From Allobosea sp. TND4EK4 (lineage in GTDB: Bacteria; Pseudomonadota; Alphaproteobacteria; Rhizobiales; Beijerinckiaceae), in contig NZ_FTMO01000016.1 in the NCBI RefSeq assembly GCF_900156025.1, forward strand, positions 1-62,549: DNA of 62,549 bases, in the 5' to 3' direction. The notes under the pieces were generated by a model. It searched no databases. It saw nothing but the letters and a program-made list of their open reading frames with translations, and was not told the origin of the DNA. Positions 26,355 to 36,071 of this stretch are shown in pieces. A program made the translations under genes and the position numbers. How positions within the stretch are numbered: the first letter of the stretch is position 1; each line of letters opens with the position of its first letter.

Positions 26355-28187
26355 TCAGTACACCCGCGCCTTCGGCTTGATGTATTCGATGTCGTTGGAC
26401 ATCGTGTAGGTATGCACCGGCCGGTCATCGAGCGAGACCGTGCGGTTCTCGTCGTCGATCCAGGCGAGCGTGTGCTTCATCCAGTCCTTGTCGTCGCGGT
26501 TCGGATAATCCTCGCGGGCATGGGCGCCGCGGCTTTCCGGGCGGTTCAGCGCCGAGTCCATGGTGACGACCGCCTGGGTGATCAGGTTGTCGAATTCCAG
26601 CGTTTCGATCAGGTCGGAGTTCCAGATCAGCGAGCGGTCCTTGGTGCCGACATCGGTGATGCCGTTCCAGACCTCGTGGATGAGCTTGTGGCCCTCTTCC
26701 AGCGTGTCGCCCTCGCGATAGACGGCGCAGTTGTTCTGCATCGTCCGCTGCATCCGGTCGCGCAGCACGGCCGTGGGCGTGCCGCCCGCAGCGTTACGGT
26801 ACTTGTCCAGGCGCGAGAGCGCGAGATCGGAGGAGCCCTTCGGCAGTTCCGGCTGCTTCTCGCCCGCCGTCACCGTGTCGGCGCAGCGCAGGCCGGCCGC
26901 GCGGCCGAACACCACGAGATCGATCAGCGAATTGGAGCCGAGGCGGTTGGCACCATGCACGGAGACGCAGGCCGCCTCGCCGATCGCCATCAGGCCCGGC
27001 ACCACCGTGTCCGGATCGCCGCCGACCTTGGTCAGCACCTCGCCGTGGAAGTTCGTCGGGATGCCGCCCATGTTGTAGTGCACCGTCGGCAGCACCGGGA
27101 TCGGCTCGCGGGTCACGTCGACGCCGGCGAAGATCTTGGCGCTCTCGGAGATGCCCGGCAGACGCTCGTGCAGGATCTTCGGGTCCAGGTGGTCGAGATG
27201 CAGGTAGATGTGGTCCTTGTCCTTGCCGACGCCGCGGCCGGCCCGGATCTCCATCGTCATCGAGCGCGAAACGACGTCGCGCGAGGCGAGGTCCTTGGCC
27301 GAAGGGGCATAGCGCTCCATGAAGCGCTCGCCCTCGGAATTGGTGAGGTAGCCGCCCTCGCCGCGCGCACCTTCGGTGATCAGGCAGCCCGAGCCGTAGA
27401 TGCCGGTCGGATGGAACTGCACGAACTCCATGTCCTGCATCGGCAGGCCGGCGCGCAGCACCATGCCGCCGCCGTCGCCGGTGCAGGTATGGGCGCTGGT
27501 CGCGGAGAAATAGGCGCGTCCATAGCCGCCGGTCGCCAGGATCGTCTGCTGGGCGCGGAAGCGGTGCAGCGTGCCGTCATCGAGCTTGAGCGCGATCACG
27601 CCGCGGCAATGGCCATCCTCGTCCATGATCAGGTCGATGGCGAAATATTCGATGAAGAACTCGGTGTTGTAGCGCAGCGCCTGGCCATAGAGCGTGTGCA
27701 GCATGGCATGGCCGGTGCGGTCGGCCGCGGCGCAGGTGCGCTGCGCCGGCGGGCCCTCGCCGAATTCGGTGGTCATGCCGCCGAAGGGGCGCTGATAGAT
27801 GCGGCCGTCCTCGGTGCGCGAGAAGGGCACGCCCCAATGCTCGAGCTCGTAGACAGCGGCCGGCGCGTTGCGGACGAGATACTCGATCGCGTCCTGGTCG
27901 CCGAGCCAGTCCGACCCCTTGACGGTGTCGTACATGTGCCACTGCCAGGTGTCCTTGCCCATGTTGCCGAGCGAGGCGGCGACGCCGCCCTGGGCCGCGA
28001 CGGTGTGCGAGCGGGTCGGGAACACCTTCGAGATGCAGGCGGTGCGCAGGCCGGCCTGCGAGCAGCCGACGGTGGCGCGCAGACCCGCGCCGCCGGCGCC
28101 GACGACGACGACGTCGAAGGTGTGGTCGGTGATCGGATAGGCGGTGCCGGTATAGGCCGGGACCGGGCGGGACTTGGTGATCGCCAT
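26355..28187 (-). CDS. sdhA: Succinate dehydrogenase flavoprotein subunit
   Basis: A 610-residue flavoprotein that oxidises succinate to fumarate on the cytoplasmic side. FAD binding is in [16 protein letters not shown]; the covalent-flavin His is in [16 protein letters not shown]; the catalytic Arg region is [16 protein letters not shown] near the C-terminus. GGAGG 8 bases before ATG 28187 supports this start over the extra ATG at 28202. It is 4 bases downstream of sdhD. Covalent FAD attachment needs SdhE, and SdhAF4 assists assembly; a DUF1674/SdhAF4 gene lies at 43797. Confidence 0.96.
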   Translation of the reverse strand: MAITKSRPVPAYTGTAYPITDHTFDVVVVGAGGAGLRATVGCSQAGLRTACISKVFPTRSHTVAAQGGVAASLGNMGKDTWQWHMYDTVKGSDWLGDQDAIEYLVRNAPAAVYELEHWGVPFSRTEDGRIYQRPFGGMTTEFGEGPPAQRTCAAADRTGHAMLHTLYGQALRYNTEFFIEYFAIDLIMDEDGHCRGVIALKLDDGTLHRFRAQQTILATGGYGRAYFSATSAHTCTGDGGGMVLRAGLPMQDMEFVQFHPTGIYGSGCLITEGARGEGGYLTNSEGERFMERYAPSAKDLASRDVVSRSMTMEIRAGRGVGKDKDHIYLHLDHLDPKILHERLPGISESAKIFAGVDVTREPIPVLPTVHYNMGGIPTNFHGEVLTKVGGDPDTVVPGLMAIGEAACVSVHGANRLGSNSLIDLVVFGRAAGLRCADTVTAGEKQPELPKGSSDLALSRLDKYRNAAGGTPTAVLRDRMQRTMQNNCAVYREGDTLEEGHKLIHEVWNGITDVGTKDRSLIWNSDLIETLEFDNLITQAVVTMDSALNRPESRGAHAREDYPNRDDKDWMKHTLAWIDDENRTVSLDDRPVHTYTMSNDIEYIKPKARVY

Positions 28188-28191
28188 CGGA

Positions 28192-28581
28192 TCAGCCTCC
28201 AAATGACAGCTTCAGCACCGCATAGACGCTGGCAGCGCCCACCGCGATGGCGAAGAAGGTGTTCGCCATCGCCGTCAGGACCTTGAAGCCCTCGTGATGG
28301 ACATAGTCCTCCAGGATGGTCTGCATGCCGATCCGCATGTGCACGCAGGCCGAGAGGATGAAGAGCAGCATCAGGATCGAGACGAGCGGATGGCCCAGCA
28401 ACGCCATCGCCGCCGGATAGGGCCGGCCGCTGAGCGAGATGACAATCCCGATGAAGATGATCGTCAGGACGAGGTTGGACACCGCCGTCATCCGTTGCAG
28501 CCAGAAATGGCCGGTGCCGGACTTCGCCGAGCCGAGGCCACGGACGCGGCCGAGCGGGGTACGCATCGAGGATTGGGTCAT
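28192..28581 (-). CDS. sdhD: Succinate dehydrogenase membrane anchor subunit
   Basis: A 129-residue anchor subunit with three membrane helices (about residues 33-52, 62-84 and 103-126). The sequence [20 protein letters not shown] has the haem-ligand His and the D-Y quinone-site region typical of alphaproteobacterial SdhD. The ATG at 28581 is chosen because it gives the normal [21 protein letters not shown]-terminus; the open frame runs further across sdhC out of family. It sits between sdhC and sdhA. Confidence 0.92.
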   Translation of the reverse strand: MTQSSMRTPLGRVRGLGSAKSGTGHFWLQRMTAVSNLVLTIIFIGIVISLSGRPYPAAMALLGHPLVSILMLLFILSACVHMRIGMQTILEDYVHHEGFKVLTAMANTFFAIAVGAASVYAVLKLSFGG

Positions 28582-28592
28582 GGTCGAGTCCC

Positions 28593-28994
28593 TCAGCGCA
28601 GCACGAGCGCGACGACCCAGATCAGGATCGTCAGGCTGACCGAGCCGATCAGCGTGAATCGGGCGAGGTTCATCCGGGCTTGCGGCTCGTAGCCGTTGCC
28701 GGTGTCCCACACCAGATGACGTACGCCGCCCAGCATGTGGTGGATCAGGGCGAAGCTGTAGAGGAACAGCACGAGGCGCCCCAGCAGCGAGCCGGCGATC
28801 CACTGCGCCGTGTCGAAGGCCTGCGGGCCGGAGGCCGCGGCGACCAGCCAGGCCGCGATCAGCACCGTGCCGACGTAAAGGCTGCTGCCGGTGACGCGAT
28901 GGGCGATGGACATCGCCATCGTCCAGGACCAGCGGTAGATCTGCAGATGGGGCGACAGCGGGCGAGCCGCGGGCTTGACCTCGGCCAAGAGCAT
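28593..28994 (-). CDS. sdhC: Succinate dehydrogenase cytochrome b556 subunit
   Basis: A 133-residue anchor subunit. The N-terminal RPLSPHLQIYRWSWTMAMSI with the quinone-site Ser and Arg (SIAHRVTGSSL), and the haem-ligand segment ALIHHMLGGVRHLVWDTGNG, are diagnostic for SdhC. Three membrane helices. First gene of the operon; the next gene, sdhD, starts 11 bases after its stop. Confidence 0.94.
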   Translation of the reverse strand: MLLAEVKPAARPLSPHLQIYRWSWTMAMSIAHRVTGSSLYVGTVLIAAWLVAAASGPQAFDTAQWIAGSLLGRLVLFLYSFALIHHMLGGVRHLVWDTGNGYEPQARMNLARFTLIGSVSLTILIWVVALVLR

Positions 28995-29034
28995 TCTCCG
29001 ATCGGACGGCCCACCGCATCGGCGGACGCATTTG

Positions 29035-29054
29035 GGATCATTCTAGAGTGATCC
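29035..29054. promoter_or_regulatory. Inverted repeat upstream of sdhC
   Basis: GGATCA-TTCTAGAG-TGATCC, a 6-8-6 perfect inverted repeat with a self-complementary CTAG centre, lies about 40 bases upstream of the sdhC start in the otherwise empty sdhC leader. It could be an operator of the sdh operon. No regulator family can be named from it. Confidence 0.35.
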
Positions 29055-29142
29055 GCTCTCTAACGAAACCCAACGGGTGCCGCAATCCAGACAGGACAGC
29101 TCGAGTGACGGATTCCAGATTCTGTCATTTCTTCAGGAAAGT

Positions 29143-30204
29143 CTAGCGCGGCAGAAGCGCCCAGTAATCCAGGTCGAGAACCACGCCCTCGACATAGCGT
29201 TCCCCGTCCTTGAGCGGGTTTCCGGCGCCGGACAGGTTCTTGGTCGCAACCAGCCGCAGGCGCAGCGCGCCGACATCGCTGCGGCCTGGCAACTCGGCGC
29301 TCTCCAGCACCTCGCTCCAGGCATAGACGGTATCGCCGGCGAAGAGCGGGGCGACATGCCGCCCGCCATTGATGGCCGCGACGTGAAAGGCGTTGCCGAG
29401 TCCGTTGAAGGACAGCGCGCGCGCCAGGCTGATGACATGCCCGCCATAGATTAGCCGCTTGCCGAAGCGGCTGCCTTTCGCGGCATGCGCATCGAAATGC
29501 ACCCGGGCGGTGTTCTGGTAGAGCCGGGTGGCGAGCTGGTGCTCGGCCTCCTCCACCGTCACGCCGTCGACATGGTCGATGCGCTCGCCGGCAGCATAGT
29601 CGCCCCATCGAAAGCGCGAGCCGGCCAGCGCATCGTCATAGGCGGCCAGATCGATCGGCGGGCAGCCCTCGCCCAGTTCCTCGGGCAGCACGGCGACCGG
29701 CAAATCCGGCAACTGCTCGGCATGGGCCGGCGTGCCGGGATGGCGCTTGCGCACCAGGACCCAGCGCGCATAGCTCAGCACGATTTCGTGGTGCTGGTTG
29801 CGCCCGATGGAGCGGACATAGACGATGCCCGCATCGCCGGACGACGTCTGCTTCAGGCCGATGACCTCGGAGGTGGTCGCCAGCGTGTCGCCGACGAAAA
29901 CCGGCCTGAGGAAGCGGCCATCGGCATAGCCGAGATTGGCGACGGCATTGAGCGAGACATCCGGCACCGTCTTGCCGAAGACGATATGGAAGACGAGGAC
30001 ATCGTCCACCGGCATCGCCGGATAGCCGATGGCCTGCGCAAAGCTCTCCGCCGACTGAACCGCGAAACGCGAGCCGTAGAGCGCGGTATAGAGAGCGACG
30101 TCGCCGGCTGTCACCGTGCGCGGCGTCGCATGGACGATGACCTCCCCGAGATCGAAGTCCTCGAAGAAGCGGCCGGAACTGGTCTTCGACATCGAACCGG
30201 GCAT
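29143..30204 (-). CDS. MaoC-family dehydratase, probable mesaconyl-CoA hydratase
   Basis: A 353-residue protein with two hot-dog (MaoC) halves. The first contains FFEDFDLGEVIVHATPRTVT and TALYGSRFAVQSAES, the second the hydratase-2-like AKGSRFGKRLIYGGHVISLA. Length and doubled fold fit mesaconyl-CoA hydratase (Mch), which interconverts mesaconyl-CoA and beta-methylmalyl-CoA in the ethylmalonyl-CoA and related C5 pathways. A CitE-family CoA-ester lyase, the next step in that route, lies at 32072. GGAGG 7 bases upstream sets the start at ATG 30204. Other MaoC substrates are possible. Confidence 0.75.
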   Translation of the reverse strand: MPGSMSKTSSGRFFEDFDLGEVIVHATPRTVTAGDVALYTALYGSRFAVQSAESFAQAIGYPAMPVDDVLVFHIVFGKTVPDVSLNAVANLGYADGRFLRPVFVGDTLATTSEVIGLKQTSSGDAGIVYVRSIGRNQHHEIVLSYARWVLVRKRHPGTPAHAEQLPDLPVAVLPEELGEGCPPIDLAAYDDALAGSRFRWGDYAAGERIDHVDGVTVEEAEHQLATRLYQNTARVHFDAHAAKGSRFGKRLIYGGHVISLARALSFNGLGNAFHVAAINGGRHVAPLFAGDTVYAWSEVLESAELPGRSDVGALRLRLVATKNLSGAGNPLKDGERYVEGVVLDLDYWALLPR

Positions 30205-30274
30205 GAGCGCCTCCTCTGGCTGGCCAGTGTGCGGTGCAGCAGACGAAGCGTCAGCCCCGACGAAAGGCCGAATG

Positions 30275-31981
30275 TCAGGCTGCGATGACGGCAAGCTTCG
30301 CCAGGTCGACATTCGCCCCGCAGACCAGGACGCCCAGCCGCTCACCCTTGGCCGGCTTGTAGGCCCCGCCGATCAGCGCCCCGAACGCGGCGGCGCCGCC
30401 GGGCTCGACGGCAAGGCGGAAGTCCCGCCAGAGAACCTTCTGCGCCTCGGTGATCGCATCGTCCGCCACCAGCACGACATGATCGACGGCATCCTTGCAG
30501 CAATCGTAGACCAGCGGGCCGACATTGCGGGCCCCCAGCGAATCCGCGGCCACGGACGCGACCTTCACCTCGACGGGGCCCTTCGCCTCCAACGCCGCCT
30601 GCAGCGCGCGCGAGCCCTCGGGCTCGACGCCGACCACCTTGACCCTGCTCCCGGCGAACCAGCTCGCAATGCCCGAGATCAGCCCGCCGCCACCGACCGC
30701 GACAAGGACCGTATCGAGATCGGGTTCCTGACCCGCCCATTCGCGGCCTAGCGTGCCCTGCCCCGCGATGGTCTCCTTGGCGGCAAAGGGATGGATCTTC
30801 AGCGCGCCCGTCTCGGCAGCGAAGCGGTCGCAGGCCGCTTGCGCGTCGTCATATTGCGCGCCGCCGACCACCACCTCGGCCCCGAAGCGCTTGATCGCCT
30901 CGATCTTCGCGGCGGGCGAAATCTCGGGCACGAAGATCGTGGCCTTCACGCCGCGCCTCGATGCGGCATAGGCGACCGCCGCGCCATGGTTGCCGCCGGA
31001 GGCGGCCGACACGCCCGCTGCCGGCACGGTCAGCGAGAGCAGGTTGTTGAAGGCGCCGCGCGTCTTGAAGGAGCCCGCATGCTGCAGGCATTCCAGCTTG
31101 AGCGAGATGTCCGCCTCGCTGCCGAGCGCACCGGCCCCCAGCCGCATCACCGGCGTGACGCGGGCATGGCCGGCGATGCGCCGGGCCGCGTCTTCGATCA
31201 TCGGGCGGGAGACGGGGCGGTCGCTCATGACGGCATCCTGTGCGGGCGGATCGGCCGAGAAGGTCCAGATCGCGATGGGCAGGCCGTGGCTATCGCGTCC
31301 GGGCGGGTCGGGGAAGGGCTTCCCGCGCCCGGCGGCAATGTGCCGGGCGACGACCAGCGCCGCGAGTGCGTCGAGGAGGTCGTCGGCAGCCGCACCGCGA
31401 GGCGGGCGTGAGTTCAGGACATCGGCCGGGATGCATGCCTCCGCCAGCAGCGCCCGGCGCTCGGCCATGCCGGCCGGATTGACGGCGCCCCTGATCTTCT
31501 TGGGACACCGCAGGGGCTGCCCGGCCAGGGTGCGGAAGGCGAATTCCGGATGAACCTCGAACACCCGGTTGCGAAGCGCCGCCTCGTCACGGAGCAGGAT
31601 GTCGATCTCGCGGATCTTCGGAAAGAGATGAAAGCCCTGCTTCGAGACGCGCCGCGCCGGCTCGGACGAGGCGGAGGCGAGCGCGCAGGCCTCGCGGTAA
31701 TCGAGCGCCTCGACGGCAGCACGCGCGGGGATCGAAAAGACCGATGATTGTCGGTCGCCGAGCAGAGCTCGAACAAGCTGCTCGGGGCCGCGTCCCGAAC
31801 CTGCGATGCGGTCCGGCAGGCCGATCGGCATGTCGACCGCGACGATCTCCGGCGCGCCCTCCCCTTCGAGAAGCTCGGCGAAGCGGCGCACCACGCGGAT
31901 GACCGGCGCTCCGCCCCCGGCCGGGGCGATCGCGGCGATCCAGCCGGCCTTGCACCCGTCCACCCCGGCGACCCAGCCCAT
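30275..31981 (-). CDS. DUF429 domain fused to threonine/serine dehydratase
   Basis: One uninterrupted 568-residue frame. Residues about 1-245 are a DUF429 protein (predicted RNase-H-fold nuclease): WVAGVDGCKAGWIAAI, AVDMPIGLPDR, HLFPKIREIDILLR. A natural DUF429 end would be near SHGLPIAIWTF. Without a stop the frame continues to a complete fold-type II PLP dehydratase from residue 252 (PLP Lys in GSFKTRGAFNN, SGGNHGAAVAYAA, VGGGGLISGI). An ATG with AGGA upstream at 31228 could restart the dehydratase alone (30275-31228, 317 aa). GGAGGAG supports ATG 31981. The enzyme part is expected to convert threonine or serine to 2-oxobutyrate or pyruvate. Whether the protein is truly fused or two overlapping products is unknown. 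Confidence 0.8.
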   Translation of the reverse strand: MGWVAGVDGCKAGWIAAIAPAGGGAPVIRVVRRFAELLEGEGAPEIVAVDMPIGLPDRIAGSGRGPEQLVRALLGDRQSSVFSIPARAAVEALDYREACALASASSEPARRVSKQGFHLFPKIREIDILLRDEAALRNRVFEVHPEFAFRTLAGQPLRCPKKIRGAVNPAGMAERRALLAEACIPADVLNSRPPRGAAADDLLDALAALVVARHIAAGRGKPFPDPPGRDSHGLPIAIWTFSADPPAQDAVMSDRPVSRPMIEDAARRIAGHARVTPVMRLGAGALGSEADISLKLECLQHAGSFKTRGAFNNLLSLTVPAAGVSAASGGNHGAAVAYAASRRGVKATIFVPEISPAAKIEAIKRFGAEVVVGGAQYDDAQAACDRFAAETGALKIHPFAAKETIAGQGTLGREWAGQEPDLDTVLVAVGGGGLISGIASWFAGSRVKVVGVEPEGSRALQAALEAKGPVEVKVASVAADSLGARNVGPLVYDCCKDAVDHVVLVADDAITEAQKVLWRDFRLAVEPGGAAAFGALIGGAYKPAKGERLGVLVCGANVDLAKLAVIAA

Positions 31982-32071
31982 GCTATCTCCTCCGTCTTTC
32001 GCAGCGCTTCCCCCTTCGCCGCGATGCGCTACGTTGCGGCGCAACACGCCCGCGATCCGTCAGGAGCCATG

Positions 32072-32959
32072 ATGACTGCCATCCGCCCCCGCCGCAGCGC
32101 CCTCTACATGCCCGGCTCGAATGCCCGTGCGCTGGAGAAGGCCCGCGAGATCGCCGCGGACGTGCTGATCCTCGACCTGGAGGATGCCGTCGCACCCGAC
32201 GCGAAGGCAACCGCGCGCGAACAGGTCTGCGCGGCGGTGAAGGCCGGCGGCTATGGCCGCCGGGAACTGGTCATCAGGGTCAATGGAACCGCGACCCCAT
32301 GGTTCGAAGCCGATCTGGCTGCGGCCGTCGAAGCCCGGCCCGATGCCATCCTCATCCCGAAGGTCTCCGACCCCGAGACTCTGGTCGAGATCGGCAACCG
32401 CCTGACCACGCTCGGCGCAGACCTCTCGATCGCGGTATGGGCAATGATCGAGACGCCGCTCGCCATCCTCGATGTCGAGCGGATCGCGAGGGCGGCGCGC
32501 GATCCGGCGACGCGGCTCACCTGCTTCGTCATGGGCACCAACGATCTCGCCAAGGAGACGCGGGCCCGCTTCGTCCCCGGCCGGGCGCCGATGCTGCCAT
32601 GGCTCACCAGCGCTCTGCTGGCCGCGCGCGCCCACGGCATCGACATCCTCGACGGCGTCCACAACGAGCTCAGGGACGAAGCCGGCTTCCAGGCCGAATG
32701 CGAGCAGGCCCGCGATCTGGGCTTCGACGGCAAGACGTTGATCCATCCCGCCCAGGTGGCGCCGGCGAACGCCGTCTTCGCGCCGGACGAGGCCGAGTTG
32801 ACCCGCGCCAGGGCGATCATCGCCGCCTTCGACCTGCCCGAGAATGCCGGCAGGGGCGCGATCCAGCTCGACGGGCGCATGGTCGAGCTGCTGCATGCCG
32901 AGATGGCGCGTCGCACGGTGGCGCTGGCTCACGCCATCGAGGGCCGAAGCGTGCCCTGA
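32072..32959 (+). CDS. CitE-family CoA-ester lyase / malyl-CoA-type enzyme
   Basis: A 295-residue TIM-barrel protein of the HpcH/HpaI/CitE family, with RSALYMPGSNARALEKAREI, ADVLILDLEDAVAP (metal-binding Glu/Asp), IPKVSDPETL, AMIETPLAIL and FDGKTLIHPAQV. Family members split or hydrolyse (3S)-malyl-CoA, beta-methylmalyl-CoA or citramalyl-CoA. With the Mch-like gene nearby it points to ethylmalonyl-CoA-type C5 metabolism. AGGAG (32062-32066) is spaced 5 bases from ATG 32072; ATG 32069 is an alternative. It is divergent from the DUF429-dehydratase gene. Confidence 0.82.
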   Translation: MTAIRPRRSALYMPGSNARALEKAREIAADVLILDLEDAVAPDAKATAREQVCAAVKAGGYGRRELVIRVNGTATPWFEADLAAAVEARPDAILIPKVSDPETLVEIGNRLTTLGADLSIAVWAMIETPLAILDVERIARAARDPATRLTCFVMGTNDLAKETRARFVPGRAPMLPWLTSALLAARAHGIDILDGVHNELRDEAGFQAECEQARDLGFDGKTLIHPAQVAPANAVFAPDEAELTRARAIIAAFDLPENAGRGAIQLDGRMVELLHAEMARRTVALAHAIEGRSVP

Positions 32960-33069
32960 GATTCACCGGCAACGCGCAACGGCGACACGGGATCTCAGGA
33001 CGGGCAGGCTCTGGTTTCAGAGATGCTCGGTGCAAGCCCGAGCAGGACATCGGGAGCTGGACTGCGGAT

Positions 33070-33606
33070 TCAGCCCTTGGCGGCCTTGGCGCGATCCATC
33101 GCCTCGACGATCAGCTTCCTGGCCATGGCGGCGTCGCCCCAGCCCTTGAGCTTGACCCATTTGCCGGGCTCCAGATCCTTGTAGTGCTCGAAGAAGTGCT
33201 GGATCTGGTCGAGCGTGATCTTGGGCAGGTCGGTGTAGTTGTGGACGTTCTCGTAGCGCTTGGTCAGCTTCGGCACCGGCACGGCGATGATCTTCTCGTC
33301 GCCGCCGCCCTCGTCCTCCATCAGCATCACGCCGATCGGCCGCACGGCGATATAGGAGCCGGGGACCAGCGGGCGGGTGTTGGCGACCAGCACGTCGCAG
33401 GGATCGCCGTCCTCGGAGAGCGTGTGCGGGATGAAGCCGTAATTCCCCGGATAGCGCATCGGCGTGTAAAGGAAGCGGTCGACGAAGAGCGTGCCGGCTT
33501 CCTTGTCCATTTCGTACTTGATCGGCTCGCCGCCGATCGCCACCTCGATGAGGACGTTGACCTCGTCCGGCGGATTCTTGCCGATGGAGATGGCGTCGAT
33601 GCGCAT
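33070..33606 (-). CDS. ppa: Inorganic pyrophosphatase
   Basis: A 178-residue family I pyrophosphatase, hydrolysing PPi to drive biosynthesis in the cytoplasm. The signature DGDPCDVLV with its metal-binding aspartates, [14 protein letters not shown], and [18 protein letters not shown] at the C-terminus are typical. The ATG at 33606 gives the normal [21 protein letters not shown]-terminus; the open frame extends upstream without family sequence. Confidence 0.96.
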   Translation of the reverse strand: MRIDAISIGKNPPDEVNVLIEVAIGGEPIKYEMDKEAGTLFVDRFLYTPMRYPGNYGFIPHTLSEDGDPCDVLVANTRPLVPGSYIAVRPIGVMLMEDEGGGDEKIIAVPVPKLTKRYENVHNYTDLPKITLDQIQHFFEHYKDLEPGKWVKLKGWGDAAMARKLIVEAMDRAKAAKG

Positions 33607-33761
33607 GAGTCGAGAACCTGTCGCTGGCGAAATGAGCGGGGGCCTTATGCAAGGTTGCGGCGAAAAGTCCAACCCTTTCCGCTGCGTCGCAGCACCCGAC
33701 GATTTGCGCGCTGTCCCTGCCGCTGCTATCGGCGCATCATGAGCATTTCCGAGACTGGGCC

Positions 33762-34484
33762 GTGCTGAACCGCCTGCGCCCCGACGAAGAGCGCTATGCC
33801 CGGCGCATGGCCCGCATCGCCCGCTGGGACAAGCCGATCGAGACCGGCGGCCAGCGCTTGCGCGCCTGGACGAACATGCTGCTGGTCGACCACGGCATTT
33901 TCCGCATGGCCTATCTCAACGCCCACCGCGTCACGCCGCGCCTGTGGCGCTCGGCCCAGCCTGCACCCGGACAGATCGCCGCTTTCGCCCGCAAGGGCGT
34001 GAAGACGATCGTCAACCTGCGTGGCGGGCGCGAGCATGGCTCCTGGCCGCTGCAGAAGGAGGCGAGCGAGCGCCACGGCATCCGGCTCGTCGACTTCGTC
34101 CTGCGCTCCCGGGGGGCGCCCGATCGCGAGACGATCCTCGGCGCGAAGGCGTTTTTCGCCAGCCTCGAGGAGCCGGCGCTGGTGCACTGCAAGTCGGGCG
34201 CCGACCGGGCGGGTTTCTTCTCGGCGCTCTACCTGCTGGTGCATGAAAACCGCCCGCTCGACGAGGCGATGGCTCAACTCTCGCTGCGCTACGGCCATTT
34301 CCGCTTTGCCAAGACCGGAATCCTGGACGCCTTCTTCGACGCCTATCGCCGCGAAGGCGATGCGAAGGGCATCCCTTTCCTCGACTGGGTCGAGACGATC
34401 TACGATCCGGTCCGCTTGGAACGCGAGTTCAAGCCGGGGCTCTTGTCCTCCCTGATCGCCGACCGGCTGATCCGCCGCGAATAG
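33762..34484 (+). CDS. Dual-specificity/tyrosine phosphatase-like protein
   Basis: A 240-residue protein with the phosphatase loop [18 protein letters not shown] (Cys-x5-Arg intact) and an upstream [15 protein letters not shown], as in bacterial and plant DSP-type phosphatases. No signal peptide is seen. It starts at GTG 33762; the ATG at 33739 is in another frame and stops within ten codons, and the frame upstream of the GTG has no other start. It converges with the flippase-like gene 3 bases away. Its target (phosphoprotein, phosphoinositide-like or other phosphate ester) is unknown. Confidence 0.78.
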   Translation: MLNRLRPDEERYARRMARIARWDKPIETGGQRLRAWTNMLLVDHGIFRMAYLNAHRVTPRLWRSAQPAPGQIAAFARKGVKTIVNLRGGREHGSWPLQKEASERHGIRLVDFVLRSRGAPDRETILGAKAFFASLEEPALVHCKSGADRAGFFSALYLLVHENRPLDEAMAQLSLRYGHFRFAKTGILDAFFDAYRREGDAKGIPFLDWVETIYDPVRLEREFKPGLLSSLIADRLIRRE

Positions 34485-34487
34485 CGC

Positions 34488-35927
34488 TCAGGCCGCCGCG
34501 GCCATGCCGTAGGGCGGCTCGCCCGCATCGTCGCGCGACAGCCAGATGAAGGCGAGATAGAGCAGGGTCCGGCCGACCGAGACCGCGCCCAGCGCATAGA
34601 GCAGCGCGAGCGACAAGTGCCCGAAGCCGAGCATCACGGCGATGATGACGACCAGCGACACCGCGTTGATCGCCAGTTGCCCGAGCGCGTGGCGCGAGAG
34701 CGTCGCGATCTCTTGCAGCGGCCCGACCAGGGTGGAGGCGGCATAGAAGATGCTGAGAACGGCGACTGCCTCGCCGACGCCGGCCCAGCGCGTGCTGTCG
34801 AGGAAGCCGTCGGCGAACCAGGCCACGCTGCCGATGCCGGCGAACAGGGCCGCGGCCGCCGCCATCAGCGCCAGCGTCATCAGCTTCATCCAGAACCGCC
34901 GTCGCGTACCGGTATAGGCACGCAGGCGATTGAGCGTCAGCGGCACAGCGACCGTGCCGAACATCTGCGCCGGCATGTCGAGAAGGCGCATCGCCAGCGC
35001 GACATGGGCGGCGAGCAGCGTGTTCGACGCATAGGGCAAGGCCAGGATCGGCGCGATGGCGAAACCGTAGGAGAGCAGCGCCGAGGGCAGGAGGACGATG
35101 GCCACGCCGCGCCAGCGATGGGCAGCCTCCCGCAGGCTCGCCAGGGACCAGAGCGCCGGCAGCAGCAGCGGCAGCAGCGCGCGCGCACGGCGCCGCAACA
35201 GATAGGCCGCCGCCAGCAGGTGCCCCACGGCATCGGCCAGGAACAGCGCGAGCGCCTTGGGGCCGAAGAGGAAGATCAGCAGCAGCATCAGCACCGGCTG
35301 GATGACGGCCTGGACGACGTTGCTGTTCCCGATGGCCCGGAAGTCGCCCTCCGCCGTGGCCTCGGCCCAGAGCAGGCGCAGCATCGTGCGCCCCACCAGC
35401 GAAAGCAGGAAGACGAAGGCGACGGCGGGCGCGACCCAGCCCGCCAGGGCCAGGGTCAGCAGCACGAGCGCGGAAAGGCCCAGGAAGGCCACGCCGACGA
35501 GGCTGGCGAGCCGCACGGCGAGGCCGAGCTTCTTCCGGTCGCTGGTCTGGAAGAAGACCACCTCAAGGCGCAGCAGCGAGGCCGTGGAAACGAAGTTCAC
35601 CGCTGCGGCGAACACAGCGAAGGCGGCGAAGACGAAGGGCGGGCAGAGCGCCGCCGCAATGATCAGCCCCCAGACCGAGATGAAGCGCGCCTGCAGGAAG
35701 CGCAGGCCGAGCAGGATCGCGGAGCCGAAGCTCGACCGCAGCAGGGGGACGCGGCGGGCGACGAAGCGCCGGCCGGATGCGAAAGTGAGGGCGGGGCGGC
35801 GCGGCGGAAAGCTCGCCCGCTCCATGACGATATGCGCCGCCATCGCTGCATCCTCGGCTGACCCGTCGGGCAGATCGACCTCCGCGATGTCGTCATATTC
35901 GTCCCTCTCCGGACGAGGCTGCGACAT
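34488..35927 (-). CDS. Polysaccharide flippase-like membrane protein
   Basis: A 479-residue integral membrane protein with about twelve hydrophobic segments and no soluble domain, in the style of the MATE/MOP-superfamily Wzx polysaccharide or lipid-linked-oligosaccharide flippases. The hydrophilic N-terminus (about 70 residues) contains a RSSFGSAILLGLRFLQARF start to helix 1. No glycosyltransferase or capsule genes are nearby, so its cargo is uncertain. ATG 35927 is preferred; a GTG codon directly precedes it. Confidence 0.7.
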   Translation of the reverse strand: MSQPRPERDEYDDIAEVDLPDGSAEDAAMAAHIVMERASFPPRRPALTFASGRRFVARRVPLLRSSFGSAILLGLRFLQARFISVWGLIIAAALCPPFVFAAFAVFAAAVNFVSTASLLRLEVVFFQTSDRKKLGLAVRLASLVGVAFLGLSALVLLTLALAGWVAPAVAFVFLLSLVGRTMLRLLWAEATAEGDFRAIGNSNVVQAVIQPVLMLLLIFLFGPKALALFLADAVGHLLAAAYLLRRRARALLPLLLPALWSLASLREAAHRWRGVAIVLLPSALLSYGFAIAPILALPYASNTLLAAHVALAMRLLDMPAQMFGTVAVPLTLNRLRAYTGTRRRFWMKLMTLALMAAAAALFAGIGSVAWFADGFLDSTRWAGVGEAVAVLSIFYAASTLVGPLQEIATLSRHALGQLAINAVSLVVIIAVMLGFGHLSLALLYALGAVSVGRTLLYLAFIWLSRDDAGEPPYGMAAAA

Positions 35928-36019
35928 CACGTTTGTGGATCACGCGAGCACGAAGGCTGCGCCGTTATGGTTAACCAAAGGTGAAGGAGTGTCATCATCG
36001 GCCGTTGCTGGGGCCGCCA

Positions 36020-36044
36020 AGCGAGCCACCATGCGAGGCTCGCT
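36020..36044. repeat. Hairpin between flippase-like gene and hutX-like gene
   Basis: Perfect 8-bp stem AGCGAGCC (36020-36027) / GGCTCGCT (36037-36044) with a 9-base loop in the region downstream of the leftward hutX-like gene. No T tract on either side, so it would be a weak terminator at best. Confidence 0.35.
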
Positions 36045-36071
36045 CAGGGGCGTCGCATCGGATTTCGCGGC

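Noticed and set aside
25539..28286. 915-codon + strand frame across sdhB and sdhA
   Set aside because: Lies opposite sdhBA and shows no domains; all expected sdh motifs are on the minus strand.
33025..33043. Hairpin GCTCGG/CCGAGC downstream of ppa as terminator
   Set aside because: Only a six-pair stem and no T tract on either strand; not enough to call a terminator.
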